Assembly (NCBI RefSeq): GCF_003589595.1
Contig: NW_020654422.1
Location: 10,194,226-10,258,225 of the forward strand
Length of the DNA stretch: 64,000 bases
From: Hyposmocoma kahamanoa
Lineage: Eukaryota; Arthropoda; Insecta; Lepidoptera; Cosmopterigidae
Direction of reading: 5' to 3'
In this document: positions 35,281 through 47,258 of the stretch, piece after piece
How the letters are laid out: the number at the start of each line of letters is the position of its first letter
How positions within the stretch are numbered: the stretch's first letter is position 1
The notes under the pieces: model-generated
What the model saw: the letters and a program-made list of their open reading frames with translations, nothing else
Databases searched by the model: none
What the model was told of the DNA's origin: nothing
Made by a program: the position numbers and the translations under genes

Positions 35281-36184
35281 GTATTCTGTACTGAGATTAC
35301 TATTATCTAATGACTATACTGAATACAACAAATATACAGCCACGGGACACAGTTTAAACGTACACTTTCATTAATATTATCAATAAACATATTCAACATA
35401 TATTTATTGATATTATTAATATATATCATAACAATTAATAATTCTGATTCATTAATATCTGGCATCTTTGGTGCAATGTCAGCGACGATAAATCATTTAA
35501 ATCAAATATCAGTCAAATCAATCTGTAGAACAACAGTTTTTTGGTTCAAATTTTATAAGTCTGCTAATAACAACTCCTCGTAGCCTCTCGCTTATACTAA
35601 ATCTCTATTTCAATTACATTTGTTACCATAACTATTAGGTTACATTAAAATCATTAAAAATCTGACTTTGTACTTAAACAAAAACCATACACAAAACAAA
35701 AATATGTCACATGTTGTTTGTATTGAGTATCTGTCCATATGAATGACTAATGTCTGCTGCCGCTAGAAATCTGTTGGGAACTTAGGGTCACTGCAATCAC
35801 TAGTTGAGAGCACCATGTAGCTTGTTCCACTGTTCACATACCAAATCATTCACAATGCACACCGCGAATAAGGTACCTCGAGGTAATTTTGAGGAGCAGG
35901 ACTTGTCCTTAAGAGCAAGCGCACTGTCGACTATTCATCGATTACGTGATTTCTCGCTGACAATATACATGGCAGATCTTCAGATATAGGCATCGACTAT
36001 CGACGTGATAGTCTGTGGGGACCCGACAAGTTGCTTCATAGCACCACTTCGGCTATGAATTACTTAACTCGCTGATCACGTCGTGTGTAATCAATCACAC
36101 ACTAATACTATCTCACAATACAATCACCGATAACCAGTCGATAGTGCATAACTTCTGTTGGGCGTAGTTTCTGTTGGCACCATA

Positions 36185-39100
36185 CTAGATTTGCGTGGAG
36201 AAGCGTGGGCGCGGCAGCTCAAACTGGTCACCGTGCACCGAGCGTGCTAGCGCTTTAATGCTAGCGGCTATGTCTTGCGGCTCCTCCTGTAAAGAAAAAC
36301 TTTTATTATATAGTAATGATTATTTATTTCAGACATTTTCAATAAATACTCCGCAGTTTGGCGGGCTTCAAATTTGTAGCCAAATGTATATTTTTGTAAT
36401 AAACGATTTTTTTTTTAATAATATTTGTCTAGTGTAAAAACAATTTATATATTCAGTAGGTTATAGTCTGTCTTTTTTAAAGACGGAGTAAAATGGCAGT
36501 TCATTGCGCAAAAGTGCTGCCCGCGTGCAAGTGAATGCAGTCGATAAATATTACATCGACTATAGTCCATTTGACATAATTTTTTTGCATTGCGTCATTT
36601 CAAATTTTTACGTTGTATGCATACTATTTTTAACTAATCTCTCAACTAAGTTACAAAAAGAAACAGTAAATTTGTTGTAATATACTAAAAACAAACAATA
36701 TTTCTTGCAACACTTGTCTTGTCTGTGGGTAGATGTTCGTACAATTGGAGGCCAATTACCCGAGGATTTCTCGTCGTGAGTTCGGTACGGTGGGCAACGG
36801 ATTTTAGTTTTCCCGCGTTTCGCAACGAGTGGCTTCCGTCCGTAGGTAAGTGCTCACGCGACGACTTTGACGCGCATAAACTATTATGTCATAGATGTAT
36901 TGTGAGTACGTCGTCATTAAATGATATTTTTTTTAAAGGTTTCTGCAGGACTGATCTTTTTTTATTCCTTATAGTTCTTGGTGCACGTTTTTGAAGAATA
37001 AATACCCTATCGAATCAGTAGACTTACCCCACAGTGCGATGTCGTATGACATGAACGACTGAAAATATGCAACGTACGTCTGCTTCAATACCACATTTGA
37101 AACAAGAGGACGCAGTTACCTTAGTGCGTATGTAGCACGCCCAAGTTTTTCACGCAGAGACTGTATATGTGATTTCCAATTTTAATTTAAGTCTAACGTG
37201 AAACGCAAGAATTTAAAAATGTTGCACAAGGTGCACACTGTAGAGGTGGTAATTGCCCATATTATAGAATTTCTTCCTGAGAACAACATAAGATTCGACT
37301 TCGATGTGTTAAGAATAAGTCCATTCGCAGAGAACCACTCACAAAGTTGCTTGTACGTATAGTTTATTTTTTCTTCCAACTCCTTATAGTTTTTAGCACA
37401 CACTACAACGGATGTATCGTCCGCAAATAGAACCACCAGCTTCCCTGATATAAAGTAGGCAGATCGTTGATGAATGCTAGGAATAGTGTGTTACCTAAGG
37501 CCGATCCTTGTGGGATGCCAATGGTGACGTCCCCATCAGCTGACCTGTTTCTTGTACCGTTTGTACTGACCTGAACGTTTGCCTTCTGTTTGATAAAAAA
37601 GAATTTAATAAGTTGTGAGCTACTCCGTTGACGCACAGCAAATATTTTAATTAATAAGTAATTCCAAATCCCATCGAACACCTTTGTAAGGTCGCAAAAA
37701 TGCCTGCAGTTTTAGACTTATCGTCTATACTGGTAATAATAGAATCTACTATATTTTGTGCTGCAACTACGATGGATTTAACTTTCCTGTAAGCATATTG
37801 TCTGTCTGATAACAAGTCGTTCATTTCAAAATGTTCCATAATACTTGTTGACATGATGGATTCGGTTATTTTTGATATATTCGGAACTATGGTTATCGGT
37901 CCGTGACTTTCAACGTGGGTCACATCTCCCATCCCCTTGAACACTGAACATGCCTTCCGTAAACGTTTCATTTATTAAAGCAATGACTGGAGATATACAT
38001 CTCTATTCACTGGCCAGACAAACATTAAAACATATATTAATAGAGATATATTATATGTCCAGCGTTTCTGATGTATGCCACATTCCCCCACTACCCTCTC
38101 TAACAAGTCACGAGTGACAGTTGGAAGGCTGTACTGGGGAACATCACATTAACGTACGCACCTTCTCAAAAATGACAAAGTGTGAATGTAATTGTGAGAA
38201 AATAAATCATTGAAGTAGTCAGGGATCCTATCTATAGACAGACATAGTCTCCGTTATGAGTCAGTCGACTTTGTGGGTGATTCCTAGTTGAAACCTCATC
38301 ATTCACAAGCTGTAATTTCTTAGTAACCTAATAACATAATAATTCAATCCTTTTTAGTTTGTTTATTATTTGTTCTTATAATATTGTCTCTAAATCTTGC
38401 AAATAATCCCGATGAGATGTTTAAATAGATTTTTTTTTCCATTCGATTTTATATCACCACATCTCTAGAAACTATAGAAAAGCAAGGCGAAGCACTTACA
38501 GTGTCTTTCGACATTTCTAAAGCCTTTGACAGGGTCTGACACGCAAGCCCTTTAAGTAAGCTTCCCTCTTATGGGCTTCCCATTGACCCTTGCAATTGGA
38601 TCTCGGATTTCTTGAGTGAACGTTCGATTCGAGTGGTCTTAGAAGGGTACACTTCGTTCCGTACTGTTTGCAACTCTTTTTCTGGTGCATATTAATGATA
38701 TGTTCATTCCAGGTACCTTTGCGTATGCTGATGACAGCACAGTTGTAGATAGGTACTTGACCAATGCAAGGGTCAGTCGAGAGGAAATCCAGTCTTGTCG
38801 AGAGTCCATGGTTAGCCGTTTGAATTTGACACTCCAGGCAGTCTCCGATTGGGGCGATGCCAATCTTGTCAAATTTAACGCTACCAAAACTCAGGCGTGT
38901 CTATTCTCCACAAAATGGAGTGGCTTCGAGCTGACTCCGACTTTTCGTGATATATCCATACTGATAGCCGACTGCCTCCAGCTACTTAGAATGGATCTGT
39001 CGTCCAATTTGAACTTCGGCAGATACATTGAATCCATGGCCAAAAATGCAGCAAGGAAGCTTGGCATCCTTTCCGGGGTGAGGCATTACTTTACACCGGG

Positions 39101-42100
39101 ACAGTTGCTTCAGCTGTACCAAGTACAAGTCCGGTCGTGCATGGAGTACTGCTGCCACCTTTGGAATGGCTCTGCTACATAGCAACTGGCCACTTTGGAT
39201 TCAATTGACAATTGTGCCAAGAGGCTTATTGGTGACTCGGAATTAGTGGAGGCGAAGCTGCAAAGCCTTGAACACCGCCGTAAAGTTGCCTGCTTGTCGG
39301 TATTTTGCAGGATATATCACGAAGAGTGTGCGATGGCTTTACACGATTTAGTTCCGCCTTCCCCTTTCCATCACCTCTACTACTAGTACGACTAGGCGTA
39401 CGCTTGGGTTCCACCCCCATATTGCGGATATTCCAAAGATTCGCACGAAGCGTTACGCTTCCACGTTTATGTGGCGAACGGCTATGGAGTGGAATTCCCT
39501 GCCTGCAGACTTGTTCCCTGAACGATATAACTTGGGCCTTTTCAAGGCGAGAGTGGATAGGCATTATTTAGGTGTGCATGCTCCTTCGTCAAACTCATCG
39601 TCACTTTCCATCAGGTGAGATGAAGGTCAAATGTGCACTTATATTTATAAAAAAAACTTCATATCTCAAATGTCACAATACCTACTATTATATCGCCTGA
39701 ATGTTGGTTACGCTTATGAAATAAATAGCCGAACTTGTTTCATTTGACTCTCATTGGCCAATTATTCGTCTAACTGCTGGGCACAGGTTCGTTTGATTTG
39801 TAAATTTTTGAAAGTTCACACATACATACACTAAATTTAGCAATTAATGTATAAAAATAATAATAGGAGACATTTTTTAAAGCTTTTCATTTAAATTTAA
39901 TATGCATAATCAAATCCGCCTGTCGTTATTACAATGTGTATGACTAAAAATTGATTTTGATACTAATAGAACAATAGGCAAAATAAGAATAAAGAATACA
40001 ATAACGCAATTATATTAATCATTAAAACGTAGTAATCATTAGAACGTCGTAACATTCACAATTCAGACATTTTTAGCAAATTTTTACATATTTTCACAAT
40101 CTATCGACAACAACTACACGACTATTTAAAATTTTACGAAAACTCTGCAAATGTTATTTTACTCCATCTTCAAAAAAGAGAGACTGTGGAGTACAGCATC
40201 CATCGCCCCGGCATTGGGGACACCCACTCATGTGCTCTAGATGTCGTTTGCGCTGAGACGCTCTTTGCTTACGAAGGATATTTTATTTATCAGCGAAAAT
40301 GGTCGGCACATTACAAAAAGTTAAAAGTCGTGCTATTTTGAAATAATATTTTATAACAATATTTAATTGTAAGGTAATTATTACCCAAAATTGCAATGAT
40401 GTTCTACGACTATAAAAAGTAAAGTATCTCAAGTTTTACTTACGTCATCATCTAGTTCTCTGTGTTCGTATCGCTGTTCGTTAGGGAAGTTAGGCATGTT
40501 AATGGGTAGCGAGCACGCGACATTTGCCGCTGCTTTGGCGCCGCCCCGAGATCGTGAGATGTGGATGCCTTCGTCGTTGCTGCCTTCTACAAAACATAAA
40601 GATATATATACAGAGGTTTTCCTTTTAAATCGGACAATATGGAGAAAACCGAAACCATACAAGATACAGGTAAACTAAATGATTATCACTAATTTCAGGT
40701 TTCTTACCACGGGTTCAACCCGTGACTATGGAGCGTGCAACCGTTCCGAAATATCGGGAAAATAAAGAGAAGTCACACAGTGGTAAGAAACTCGAAATTA
40801 GTGATAATCATTTAGTGAATAACCACGAAAGTCTTAAAATCTATACAGGTAAACTGTTTAAAGAACCATTAAATATTTTTTGTGAAAATAATTTACTATG
40901 CCAAACATATGACGCTCTGTATACGATTTTAACGCCCTATAAGTTCGGACACTTTTTAGCGCGGACCCGACGTCCATATAAAATAAGTCATGATGCCAAA
41001 GGAATTTCTTTTTGCCATGAAAACGAATAAAATAGATAACATTTTTTTTAGTGCTTTCATGAAGGGATTATTTCATTGTATGAGACGAAAAAACTCGGGA
41101 CAGCAGAAGTTGGTAAAATTTAATAAAAAAAAATTTTTCATACAAAATTTATTTATTAAATTTCACCAATTTCTGCTGTCTCGATTCTTTTCTTCCAATA
41201 CAATAAAATAAACCTTATAAGAAACTAAGGGTCGTATTCCAGAACTCTACTCAATGCTCAAGTCAGGACTTGAGCAGACTTGAGTATGATTTCAAGCACT
41301 GGAAATACGACTCTAATGGCAAGGGCTTGAGTATGATTTTCAGTGCTCACTGCAATACTCAAGTCCTGAGTAGAGTTCTAGCTACTCAATGCTCAAGTCA
41401 GGATTGCTATGGAAACACAAGCACCGGAAATACGACCCTAATGGCAGGCACTTGAGTATGATTTCGAGTGCTTTAAACCATACTCAAATCCTGACTTGAG
41501 CATTGAGTATAGTTTTAGAATACGACCCTTAGACTATCAGCATTAAAAAAAATAGTCAATTTAATTAATTTTTTATTAAAAATAATATTATTAAATTTGA
41601 CTTATTTCTGTCTTATCTTATGTTCCGATTTTTTCGTTCCATACTATGAAATCATTCTTACAAGAAGTCGAGACTATCAGCAATAAAAAAAATTTACAAT
41701 TTTATTCATTTTCTTTGAAAAACAATTTATGAAATTTGACCAACTTCTGCTGTCATGATTATTTTCGTCTTATACAATGAAATGATCCTTACATGAAACT
41801 GAGTCTCAATCAACACTATAAAAATTTTGATCAATTTTATTCATACAACACGCTTGACCAAAAAATTGATTATGCCAAAATTGTATTTACAAAAAAACTT
41901 AATGGTTCCTAAGACAATTCCCTTGTATCATCTATGGTTTCGGATTTCCCCATACTGTCCCATTTAAAAATACACTAAGTATATAAACTCAATTTATTTA
42001 GTGCAGAAAGGATGACCTACAATATGTTTCTATCTTTTAATAATTATAGGAGAAACAGACACTCTCCGAACCGTATACGGTCTCACACGGTATGCTTGAA

Positions 42101-45100
42101 GGCGCTGGTTCGAATCCCGTTGGATCAAAGGAGTTTTTCTTAGTGTTCCATCTTTGTATTAATAAATTATACTGCCTCCGTAGCCGAACGGTTACCATAC
42201 TATAGGCCCATTTCTAGCAACTATAGGCCCATTTCAATTTTACCAGCTTTAAGTAAAATATTCGAAAAGGTTATGCTAACTCAATTACTGTCCTTTTTCG
42301 GTAGGAATCATATTTTTCATAGTGAACAATACGGGTTTACTAGTGGTAGATCGACTAGCGATGCGGGGGTAGCGTTACTAAAACACATCTTTGATGCTTG
42401 GGAAAGGTCCCAGAACGCTATTGGTGTTTTCTGTGACCTCTCAAAGGCATTTGATTGCGTTGATCATAATACTCTTATTAGGAAGCTGGAACATTGCGGT
42501 GTAAATGGCAAGGCGTCGAAACTTGTCTCGTCATATCTCAACGGTAGAATTCAGAAAGTAGACATAAATGGAGTAACTTCTTTGGGTTCTCCAGTAAAAA
42601 TGGGTGTTCCGCAGGGCTCAATACTTGGACCTTTCTTATTTCTGATTTATATTAATGATCTGCCATTCTTTGTTAAGGACCATTGCGAAATAGTGTTGTT
42701 TGCTGATGACACATCCTTGATTTTTAAAACAGACAGACATGACATTAACCATGACCGTATTAATGATACCCTCTCTAAGGTAGTTTATTGGTTTAATGCT
42801 AATAATTTATTGCTTAATGCCAAGAAGACAAAATGTGTTAAATTTGAATTATCTAACGTAAAATCGACTAGTCCAAGCATAGAAATAAACGGAGAAAAGT
42901 TAGACCTTGTTAATAAAGCAGTTTTCTTGGGAGTGACCTTAGATAGTAAACTTCAGTGGTTTCCACATATATCGTCCCTGGCCAGCAGATTAAGCTCCGC
43001 TGCATACGCAGTCCGCAGAATACGTGAGCTTACCGATGTTAGTACTGCTAGACTAGTTTACTTTAGTTACTTCCATAGTATAATGTCCTACGGGATGCTC
43101 ATGTGGGGTAAAGCGGCAGATATTCAAACCATATTTGTATTGCAAAAACGAGCGATTCGTTCTGTGTACCGTCTAGGCTCTCGGGTATCTCTCAGAGAAA
43201 AGTTTAAGGAGACTGGTATCATGACTGTGGCATCGCAGTACATTTACTGAAACATTTTATATGCCCGTAAAAATATACATAATTTCAATAAGAAAGAAGA
43301 TATCCATAATATTAACCTTAGAGCTAAGTCCAAACTCATGGTACCACGATTTCGTTTAACCAAGGTAAACAACTCTTTTATGGGGAACTGTATACGTTTT
43401 TACAATAAGATTCCGGAGCATATATTAAGTTTATCATTTCCTAAGTTTAAAAACTACATTAAAAATATTTTGATCGAAAAATCATATTACAAAATTGAAG
43501 ACTACGTGTTAGATAAAGTTGTATGGAAAGACGACATGGCTCCAGAATCCACACAAATTTGATTCAAAGTGTATTCCATAGCATTTAAGTTTATTTGAAA
43601 AGAGCAATCCCTAGAGTTTCTTGCTCGTTCTTCTCAGGGAGGTCAGCGTAGTGAACGAGCAGCAGCTTAAATGTGACGTTTTCAAGTGTAAATTTATTTT
43701 ACCTATGGAATAAATAATCTTTGACTTTGACTTTGACTTTGATACCGGACTGCCACTCAGAGGTCCCCAGGTTGGATACCCGGGCTGGGAGAAATATTTG
43801 TGTGGCCTACATTTATTTCTCTCGTGAGTTTGGGTGTAATTTGTGGTTGTCTATGTGTGTGTCCATGGCACCCACGACACAGGGTTTTCCTAGTCCGGAA
43901 CTATGTTGAGTGTGTGCGTTATTAAAAAATTATAACAAACTAGTGGAGTAATTTTACAAAAAATAATTGAATATCATGGTGGTAACACATCATAACACTC
44001 TATAAACTTAAAAATTGGAAAAAGTGTAAACTAAATTCTTTAAGGTGGTCCTCTAAACATATTACACCGATCCAGATAGAAATAATATTATTATCAGCAC
44101 TTACGATCAGAATCATAATCATCCTGGTCAGACACCATATTGTGGTGAGAATCAGTTCCTTCTAAGTCAAAAATATCTTCTGCTTCTAAGGAATCCTCTT
44201 CTGGTGGAAAATTTTTGTTCAGCTGTAAGATAAGAAGTTCTGTTATTGTATACATCACTATGATGATCAACCCATGCAAGACTACTGCACTTGAGCCTCC
44301 AAAAGAAACTGAATTCATTGTCTAAGATGCTGGCCCAACACGGGTTGGGAAAAAGTTTATTTTTAGATTTTAAATGTAAATTTTAAAATTGTAAGATTTT
44401 AAGATTTTAAAACTGAAAAAGAAAAATCATCATTTAATAAAAATGCTCATATTGCGTCTGTATCAAATAGCAGTTTACATTTCGCTGAGACAAATTGTTT
44501 CAATAGTTTAAAACAACGAAAAAATAAACAATCAACAAGAGTGTAAACTGACTTTCACCACATTTGACATTTTTTTGGCATCTTTGAAGGAGGACAGTCT
44601 TCGTCTCTGTAGTGGAGGTAGTTGCGGTGAAGGTGGGCCATTGTCCAGACTCGTATCCACCCGCCAGCTGTCACTCTCTGAGCTACGGCGAGCTTTACTT
44701 ACGATACTGTAATGACCATGTTTCTATGTTACAATGCTAACCTAGTTTACTATAAATGCAATTTTTGTTTATATTATGCATACTTACATGTTTATATTAA
44801 GCATGCATCTTTCTGATTATCAAGTAATGTATGTTAAATAGGCATATTTGTGTATTAGGTATATATGTATTTTTGGTAGTTAAGTAAATTGTGATTATTG
44901 TTTATGATTGCAAAAGATATTTATTGACACATTGTTTACTTGTTACTGAAAACAAAGTTATTGATAATGAAAATACTTCACTATCATTTTCTTTTAGGTA
45001 ATGTACTTGCAAACAATTTTCCATTTACTAATCAATCATTGATAAAAAATTGATTTAAAAGTAGGTTTTGTGCATACATGTTGCACGAATATATTATGTA

Positions 45101-46940
45101 TATGACACAAGATGAGTTTTTAAGATATTTTCACCTGGTATTAACTTATTAATACCAGGTGAAAATACACTATTTACAGACTTATCTGAAACAGAGGTTT
45201 GAAGTGTTTTATACAACTCAAACAGGATAAATATCCAAAGCTTTTTACTAGATGTATATGAAAGATGAAACCACTTTATCTGAGAAAAAGCAGAAATAAT
45301 AATTTGAAACCGTGACCATGGGACCTGTAAAGGGCCTGAAATGTCAGTTTGTTTGAAAATACAAATATACACGATTTAAATCCGGAAAAATAGTTTCATT
45401 TCCTAAATAATGTAAAAGATTACCTAGCTAAAATCTTATGATCCCTATGAGCTCTTTCTTTGTAGGCTTCAAATTCTGCATATTTCTGGTCTCTGAATTG
45501 TCTAACTGTTTCTTCTACAGCCTCCAGCTGAGACTGCAAGGTCTGGCTGAGTTGCTTGCTAAGAGTGCCAATCACTTGATGTGTTGGCATCCAGTCTTTT
45601 TTGTCATTTGACATGATCAAATTGTTTGTATCCACATTCTCTTTCATCTCAACATCATTTGTTACTTCAGGCACTAGAAGATTGAAGACCGGTGAGAAGT
45701 TTTTGGATTTCTTCAAGCTGTTTATACGCTCTAAGGATGTCTGGAATTTTTTGAGAATGACTATTATTAAGTTGCTAAGATACATGTGAAAAGTAAATAA
45801 TCACTTTGATATTTACAGACATGTTTCAAATAATAACACAATCGATAATGAATTAGTCATTCTGCCACCTGTTTTGTAAACAATTTCACATAAACAATAT
45901 CAGTATTAGGCAGTTAAGTTCAATAAGTTAGCTTTAAATTAAAAAGTAAAGAATTGATGAAGGTATGTTTTAATTATTAAATGAATATGGATTGTATACT
46001 GCAAATGTAATTATAGCTGTTGTTAACTGAATAATTATTATTAAGTTTTCTACTAAATAATGATAAAAAAAAAACTTAAAAACTTACCAGAAGAGTCTTG
46101 GGGATAAGCACAATATTGGGCCTATCATTAAGTAATGCATGGGTAGTTTGGCCACAAGCAAGGCAGGAATTAATCTGACACCTGCCTACTATTTTCTGGC
46201 TGATCAGAGCTGGCTGGGTCACATGGATTTTCAGCCCATGGTTTGAGCATGATACCAAGTTCTGGAATTATTAGGAGTTTTTGTTTGAGTATCAGAAAGC
46301 ATTTTGTAGTAAGACTGGTAACACTATAGGTGTAAATTATTATGTTTAGATTTTTAGGTACTTACTTAATTACCATATAATATGTATGGTGACCTGATTT
46401 ATAGTTTGTAGATAGTTTTTGTAACAAATGAATTAGACATAAAAAATGGGTCAGAATCATGTCAGAATATAAGTTTGGTACTTTTTTAATTGTTAGAAAG
46501 TTTGCAAAACTATTTTCAATGAGTTTGTCAAAAAGTAACAAAAGACAGTAGATACTCATACATAGATCAAGACATAGCATAGTTACCAGAACACAAGCCG
46601 CATGTACAACTAGTTGAGTACAAAAATAACCTTTATATCAAGAACGTAAATAAGGCGATACACAACGCCGCATTGAAATGTTATGTACATACCCACCCTA
46701 GCCGATTATATCATAAATGTAATACGTCCAAAACACATAGATTCCCTTATTTTTAATAGAAACAACAACTCTCCGTAAAAGTCAAGGTCAGTTTGTTTAC
46801 CCACGGCATCATACCTCGCTGAAAAAAATATCCCTTTGTTCCGTCGGTGTTAGCTCCAATTTAGCGATGTCCAATTCATCTCCAACTTTATCACTTTCTA
46901 GAGTTACATTTAAGCATTTGCAAACAAAAAGAGCAAGCAT
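36185..46940 (-). CDS. AKT1S1: PRAS40/Lobe-like protein (AKT1 substrate 1 homologue)
   Basis: PRAS40 (Drosophila Lobe) binds Raptor and restrains TORC1 until Akt phosphorylates it. Seven minus-strand exons join in frame: 46940-46815, 46261-46088, 45740-45424, 44706-44559, 44222-44105, 40586-40444 and 36286-36185, giving 375 residues. The donor of exon 4 is uncertain: three in-phase GT sites lie at 44552-44562. The C terminus matches vertebrate PRAS40: SLPINMPNF (like its SLPVSVPVW), DIAASIKALAR and LPRPRFSTQI, where RPRFST fits the Akt consensus RxRxxS/T (Thr near residue 373). FDLEG (residues 273-277) resembles a TOS motif. The N-terminal third has CKC, CQINSCLACG and TH, a possible metal-binding set, then a predicted coiled coil (SKQLSQTLQSQLEAVEETVR); I recall such a region in insect homologues but could not check it. 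Introns 5 and 6 carry many transposons. The C-terminal assignment is firm; linkage of the N-terminal exons rests on splice phase. Confidence 0.8.
37182..37975 (-). pseudogene. Decayed non-LTR reverse transcriptase (CR1/Jockey type)
   Basis: Three frame-shifted pieces on minus give RT blocks in order: GPITIVPNISKITE (37970-37650), then GIPQGSALGNTLFLAFINDLP (37680-37405), then MVLFADDTSVVV and GLILNTSKSNLMLF (37436-37182). The catalytic FADD is present, but the frame changes at least twice. No poly(A) or repeat tail was recognised. It lies in PRAS40/Lobe intron 6 on the same strand. Confidence 0.88.
38463..39655 (+). mobile_element. Jockey-like non-LTR element, 5'-truncated, decayed
   Basis: On plus: LETIEKQGEALTVSFDISKAF, a stop, SERSIRVVLEGYTSF, then LHINDMF and the catalytic FAYADDSTVVDRY, KFNATKTQACLFS, KLGILSGVRHYFTPGQLLQL, RSCMEYCCHLWNG and CAKRLIGD. 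The RT block with PQGSxLSP is missing by deletion near 38670. Three or more frame breaks are present. The 3' end TCACTTTCCATCAGGTGAG runs into a short A-rich tail near 39645. It is antisense to PRAS40/Lobe, in its intron 6. Fragments of the same family lie at 19497 and 20724. Confidence 0.9.
40674..40816. mobile_element. Foldback element with 37-bp arms
   Basis: ACTAAATGATTATCACTAAT at the left pairs with ATTAGTGATAATCATTTAGT at the right; the full arms are 37 bp with two mismatches, at 40674-40710 and 40780-40816. The 69-bp centre holds CGGGTTCAACCCG and TGCAACCGTTCCGAAATATC. It lies about 90 bp upstream of PRAS40/Lobe exon 6, in intron 5. Confidence 0.85.
40915..40983. mobile_element. hAT-like element end fragment (copy 3)
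   Basis: GACGCTCTGTATACGATTTTA, then GGACACTTTTTAGCGCGGAC and CCGACGTCCATATAA match the right end of the elements in the SDHAF2 intron. The partner end and a duplication were not found. Confidence 0.75.
41040..41890. repeat. Satellite-like array of about 130-bp units, one inverted
   Basis: Consecutive units at about 41533-41670 and 41671-41802 both begin GACTATCAGCA(A/T)TAAAAAAA and carry TTTGAC(C/T)...TTTCTG/TTCTGCTGTC, then ATGAAATGATCC or ATGAAATCATTC. A partial third unit follows to about 41890. Upstream, 41055-41220 holds one inverted and one direct partial unit (GACAGCAGAAGTTGG against CCAATTTCTGCTGTC). A related dispersed copy lies at 22990-23200. A palindromic MITE interrupts the array. 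Confidence 0.7.
41226..41531. mobile_element. 306-bp near-palindromic MITE, TA ends
   Basis: The left arm starts TAAGGGTCGTATTCCAGAAC and continues CTACTCAATGCTCAAGTCAG; the right arm is its imperfect reverse complement, ending TACGACCCTTA. Inner segments repeat the CAAGTC/GACTTGAG theme several times, so most of the element can fold on itself. TA ends suggest a Tc1/mariner-type mover. A fragment of the same family is at 2345-2450. Confidence 0.85.
42171..43930 (+). mobile_element. tRNA-derived SINE, copy D, split by a CR1-like insertion
   Basis: The SINE head ACTGCCTCCGTAGCCGAACG...GGTTACCAT ends near 42199. The body resumes at about 43744 with CCGGACTGCCACTCAGAGGT, continues through GAGAAATATTTGTGTGGCC and CCATGGCACCCACGACACAG, and ends near 43930. 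Joined, the two halves restore the order seen in copies A and B. The intervening DNA is the retrotransposon at 42200-43743. Confidence 0.88.
42200..43743 (+). mobile_element. CR1-like non-LTR element, 5'-truncated, one in-frame stop
   Basis: The frame from 42213 encodes NYRPISILPALSKIF, QYGFTSGRSTSDAG, FCDLSKAFDCVDH, GVPQGSILGPFLFLIYINDLP, the catalytic VLFADDTSLIF, LLLNAKKTKCVKF and the C-terminal RELTDVSTARLVYFSYF. A single TGA at 43248-43250 interrupts it; reading on gives ARKNIHNFNKKED and up to MAPESTQI near 43562. The 3' region (AGAGCAATCCCTAGAGTTTC) ends in TTTGACTTTGACTTTGA, the short tandem tail of this family. The 5' junction repeats CTATAGGCCCATTTC. Two other 3' copies are at 24094 and 33979. 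Confidence 0.92.
45303..45410. repeat. Half copy of the 20247-type MITE
   Basis: GTGACCATGGGACCTGTAAAG and CGATTTAAATCCGGAAAAAT followed by AGTTTCATTTCCTA match the centre and right arm of the 147-bp element. The left arm is missing. It lies in PRAS40/Lobe intron 3, right next to exon 3. Confidence 0.8.
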
Positions 46941-47258
46941 GACTGTAATTTTACTGTATTTTTAGTGATAAAACAATATAAAAATAGACAAGAATGTAGT
47001 AAATTGTGTAAAGTAGTTCGTAGATAAACGCGTACTGTATATATTTATAGACATATACATAACAAAACATGCACAGCTGACTATAGGCGGAAGTAAACCT
47101 ATCGCTTTATCTCTGTTCATCGCAAGTATCCTTACAGTTGGAGAATGAAATAGCTATATACTAAGCCATGCTCACAACAAGTGTGATACACAAGGTACAA
47201 CAAATTAATTTGTCAAAAAAAGTCAGTCGATAATCAACTTTGTAGTTTGTCAGATTAC

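Noticed and set aside
36719..36994. 91-codon frame in PRAS40/Lobe intron 6
   Set aside because: No family resemblance and no splice support; probably chance or unrecognised repeat.
42100..42135. GCTGGTTCGAATCCCGTTGG as a possible tRNA gene
   Set aside because: The B-box match is good, but no acceptor stem, D arm or A box could be paired around it; it is probably a SINE remnant.
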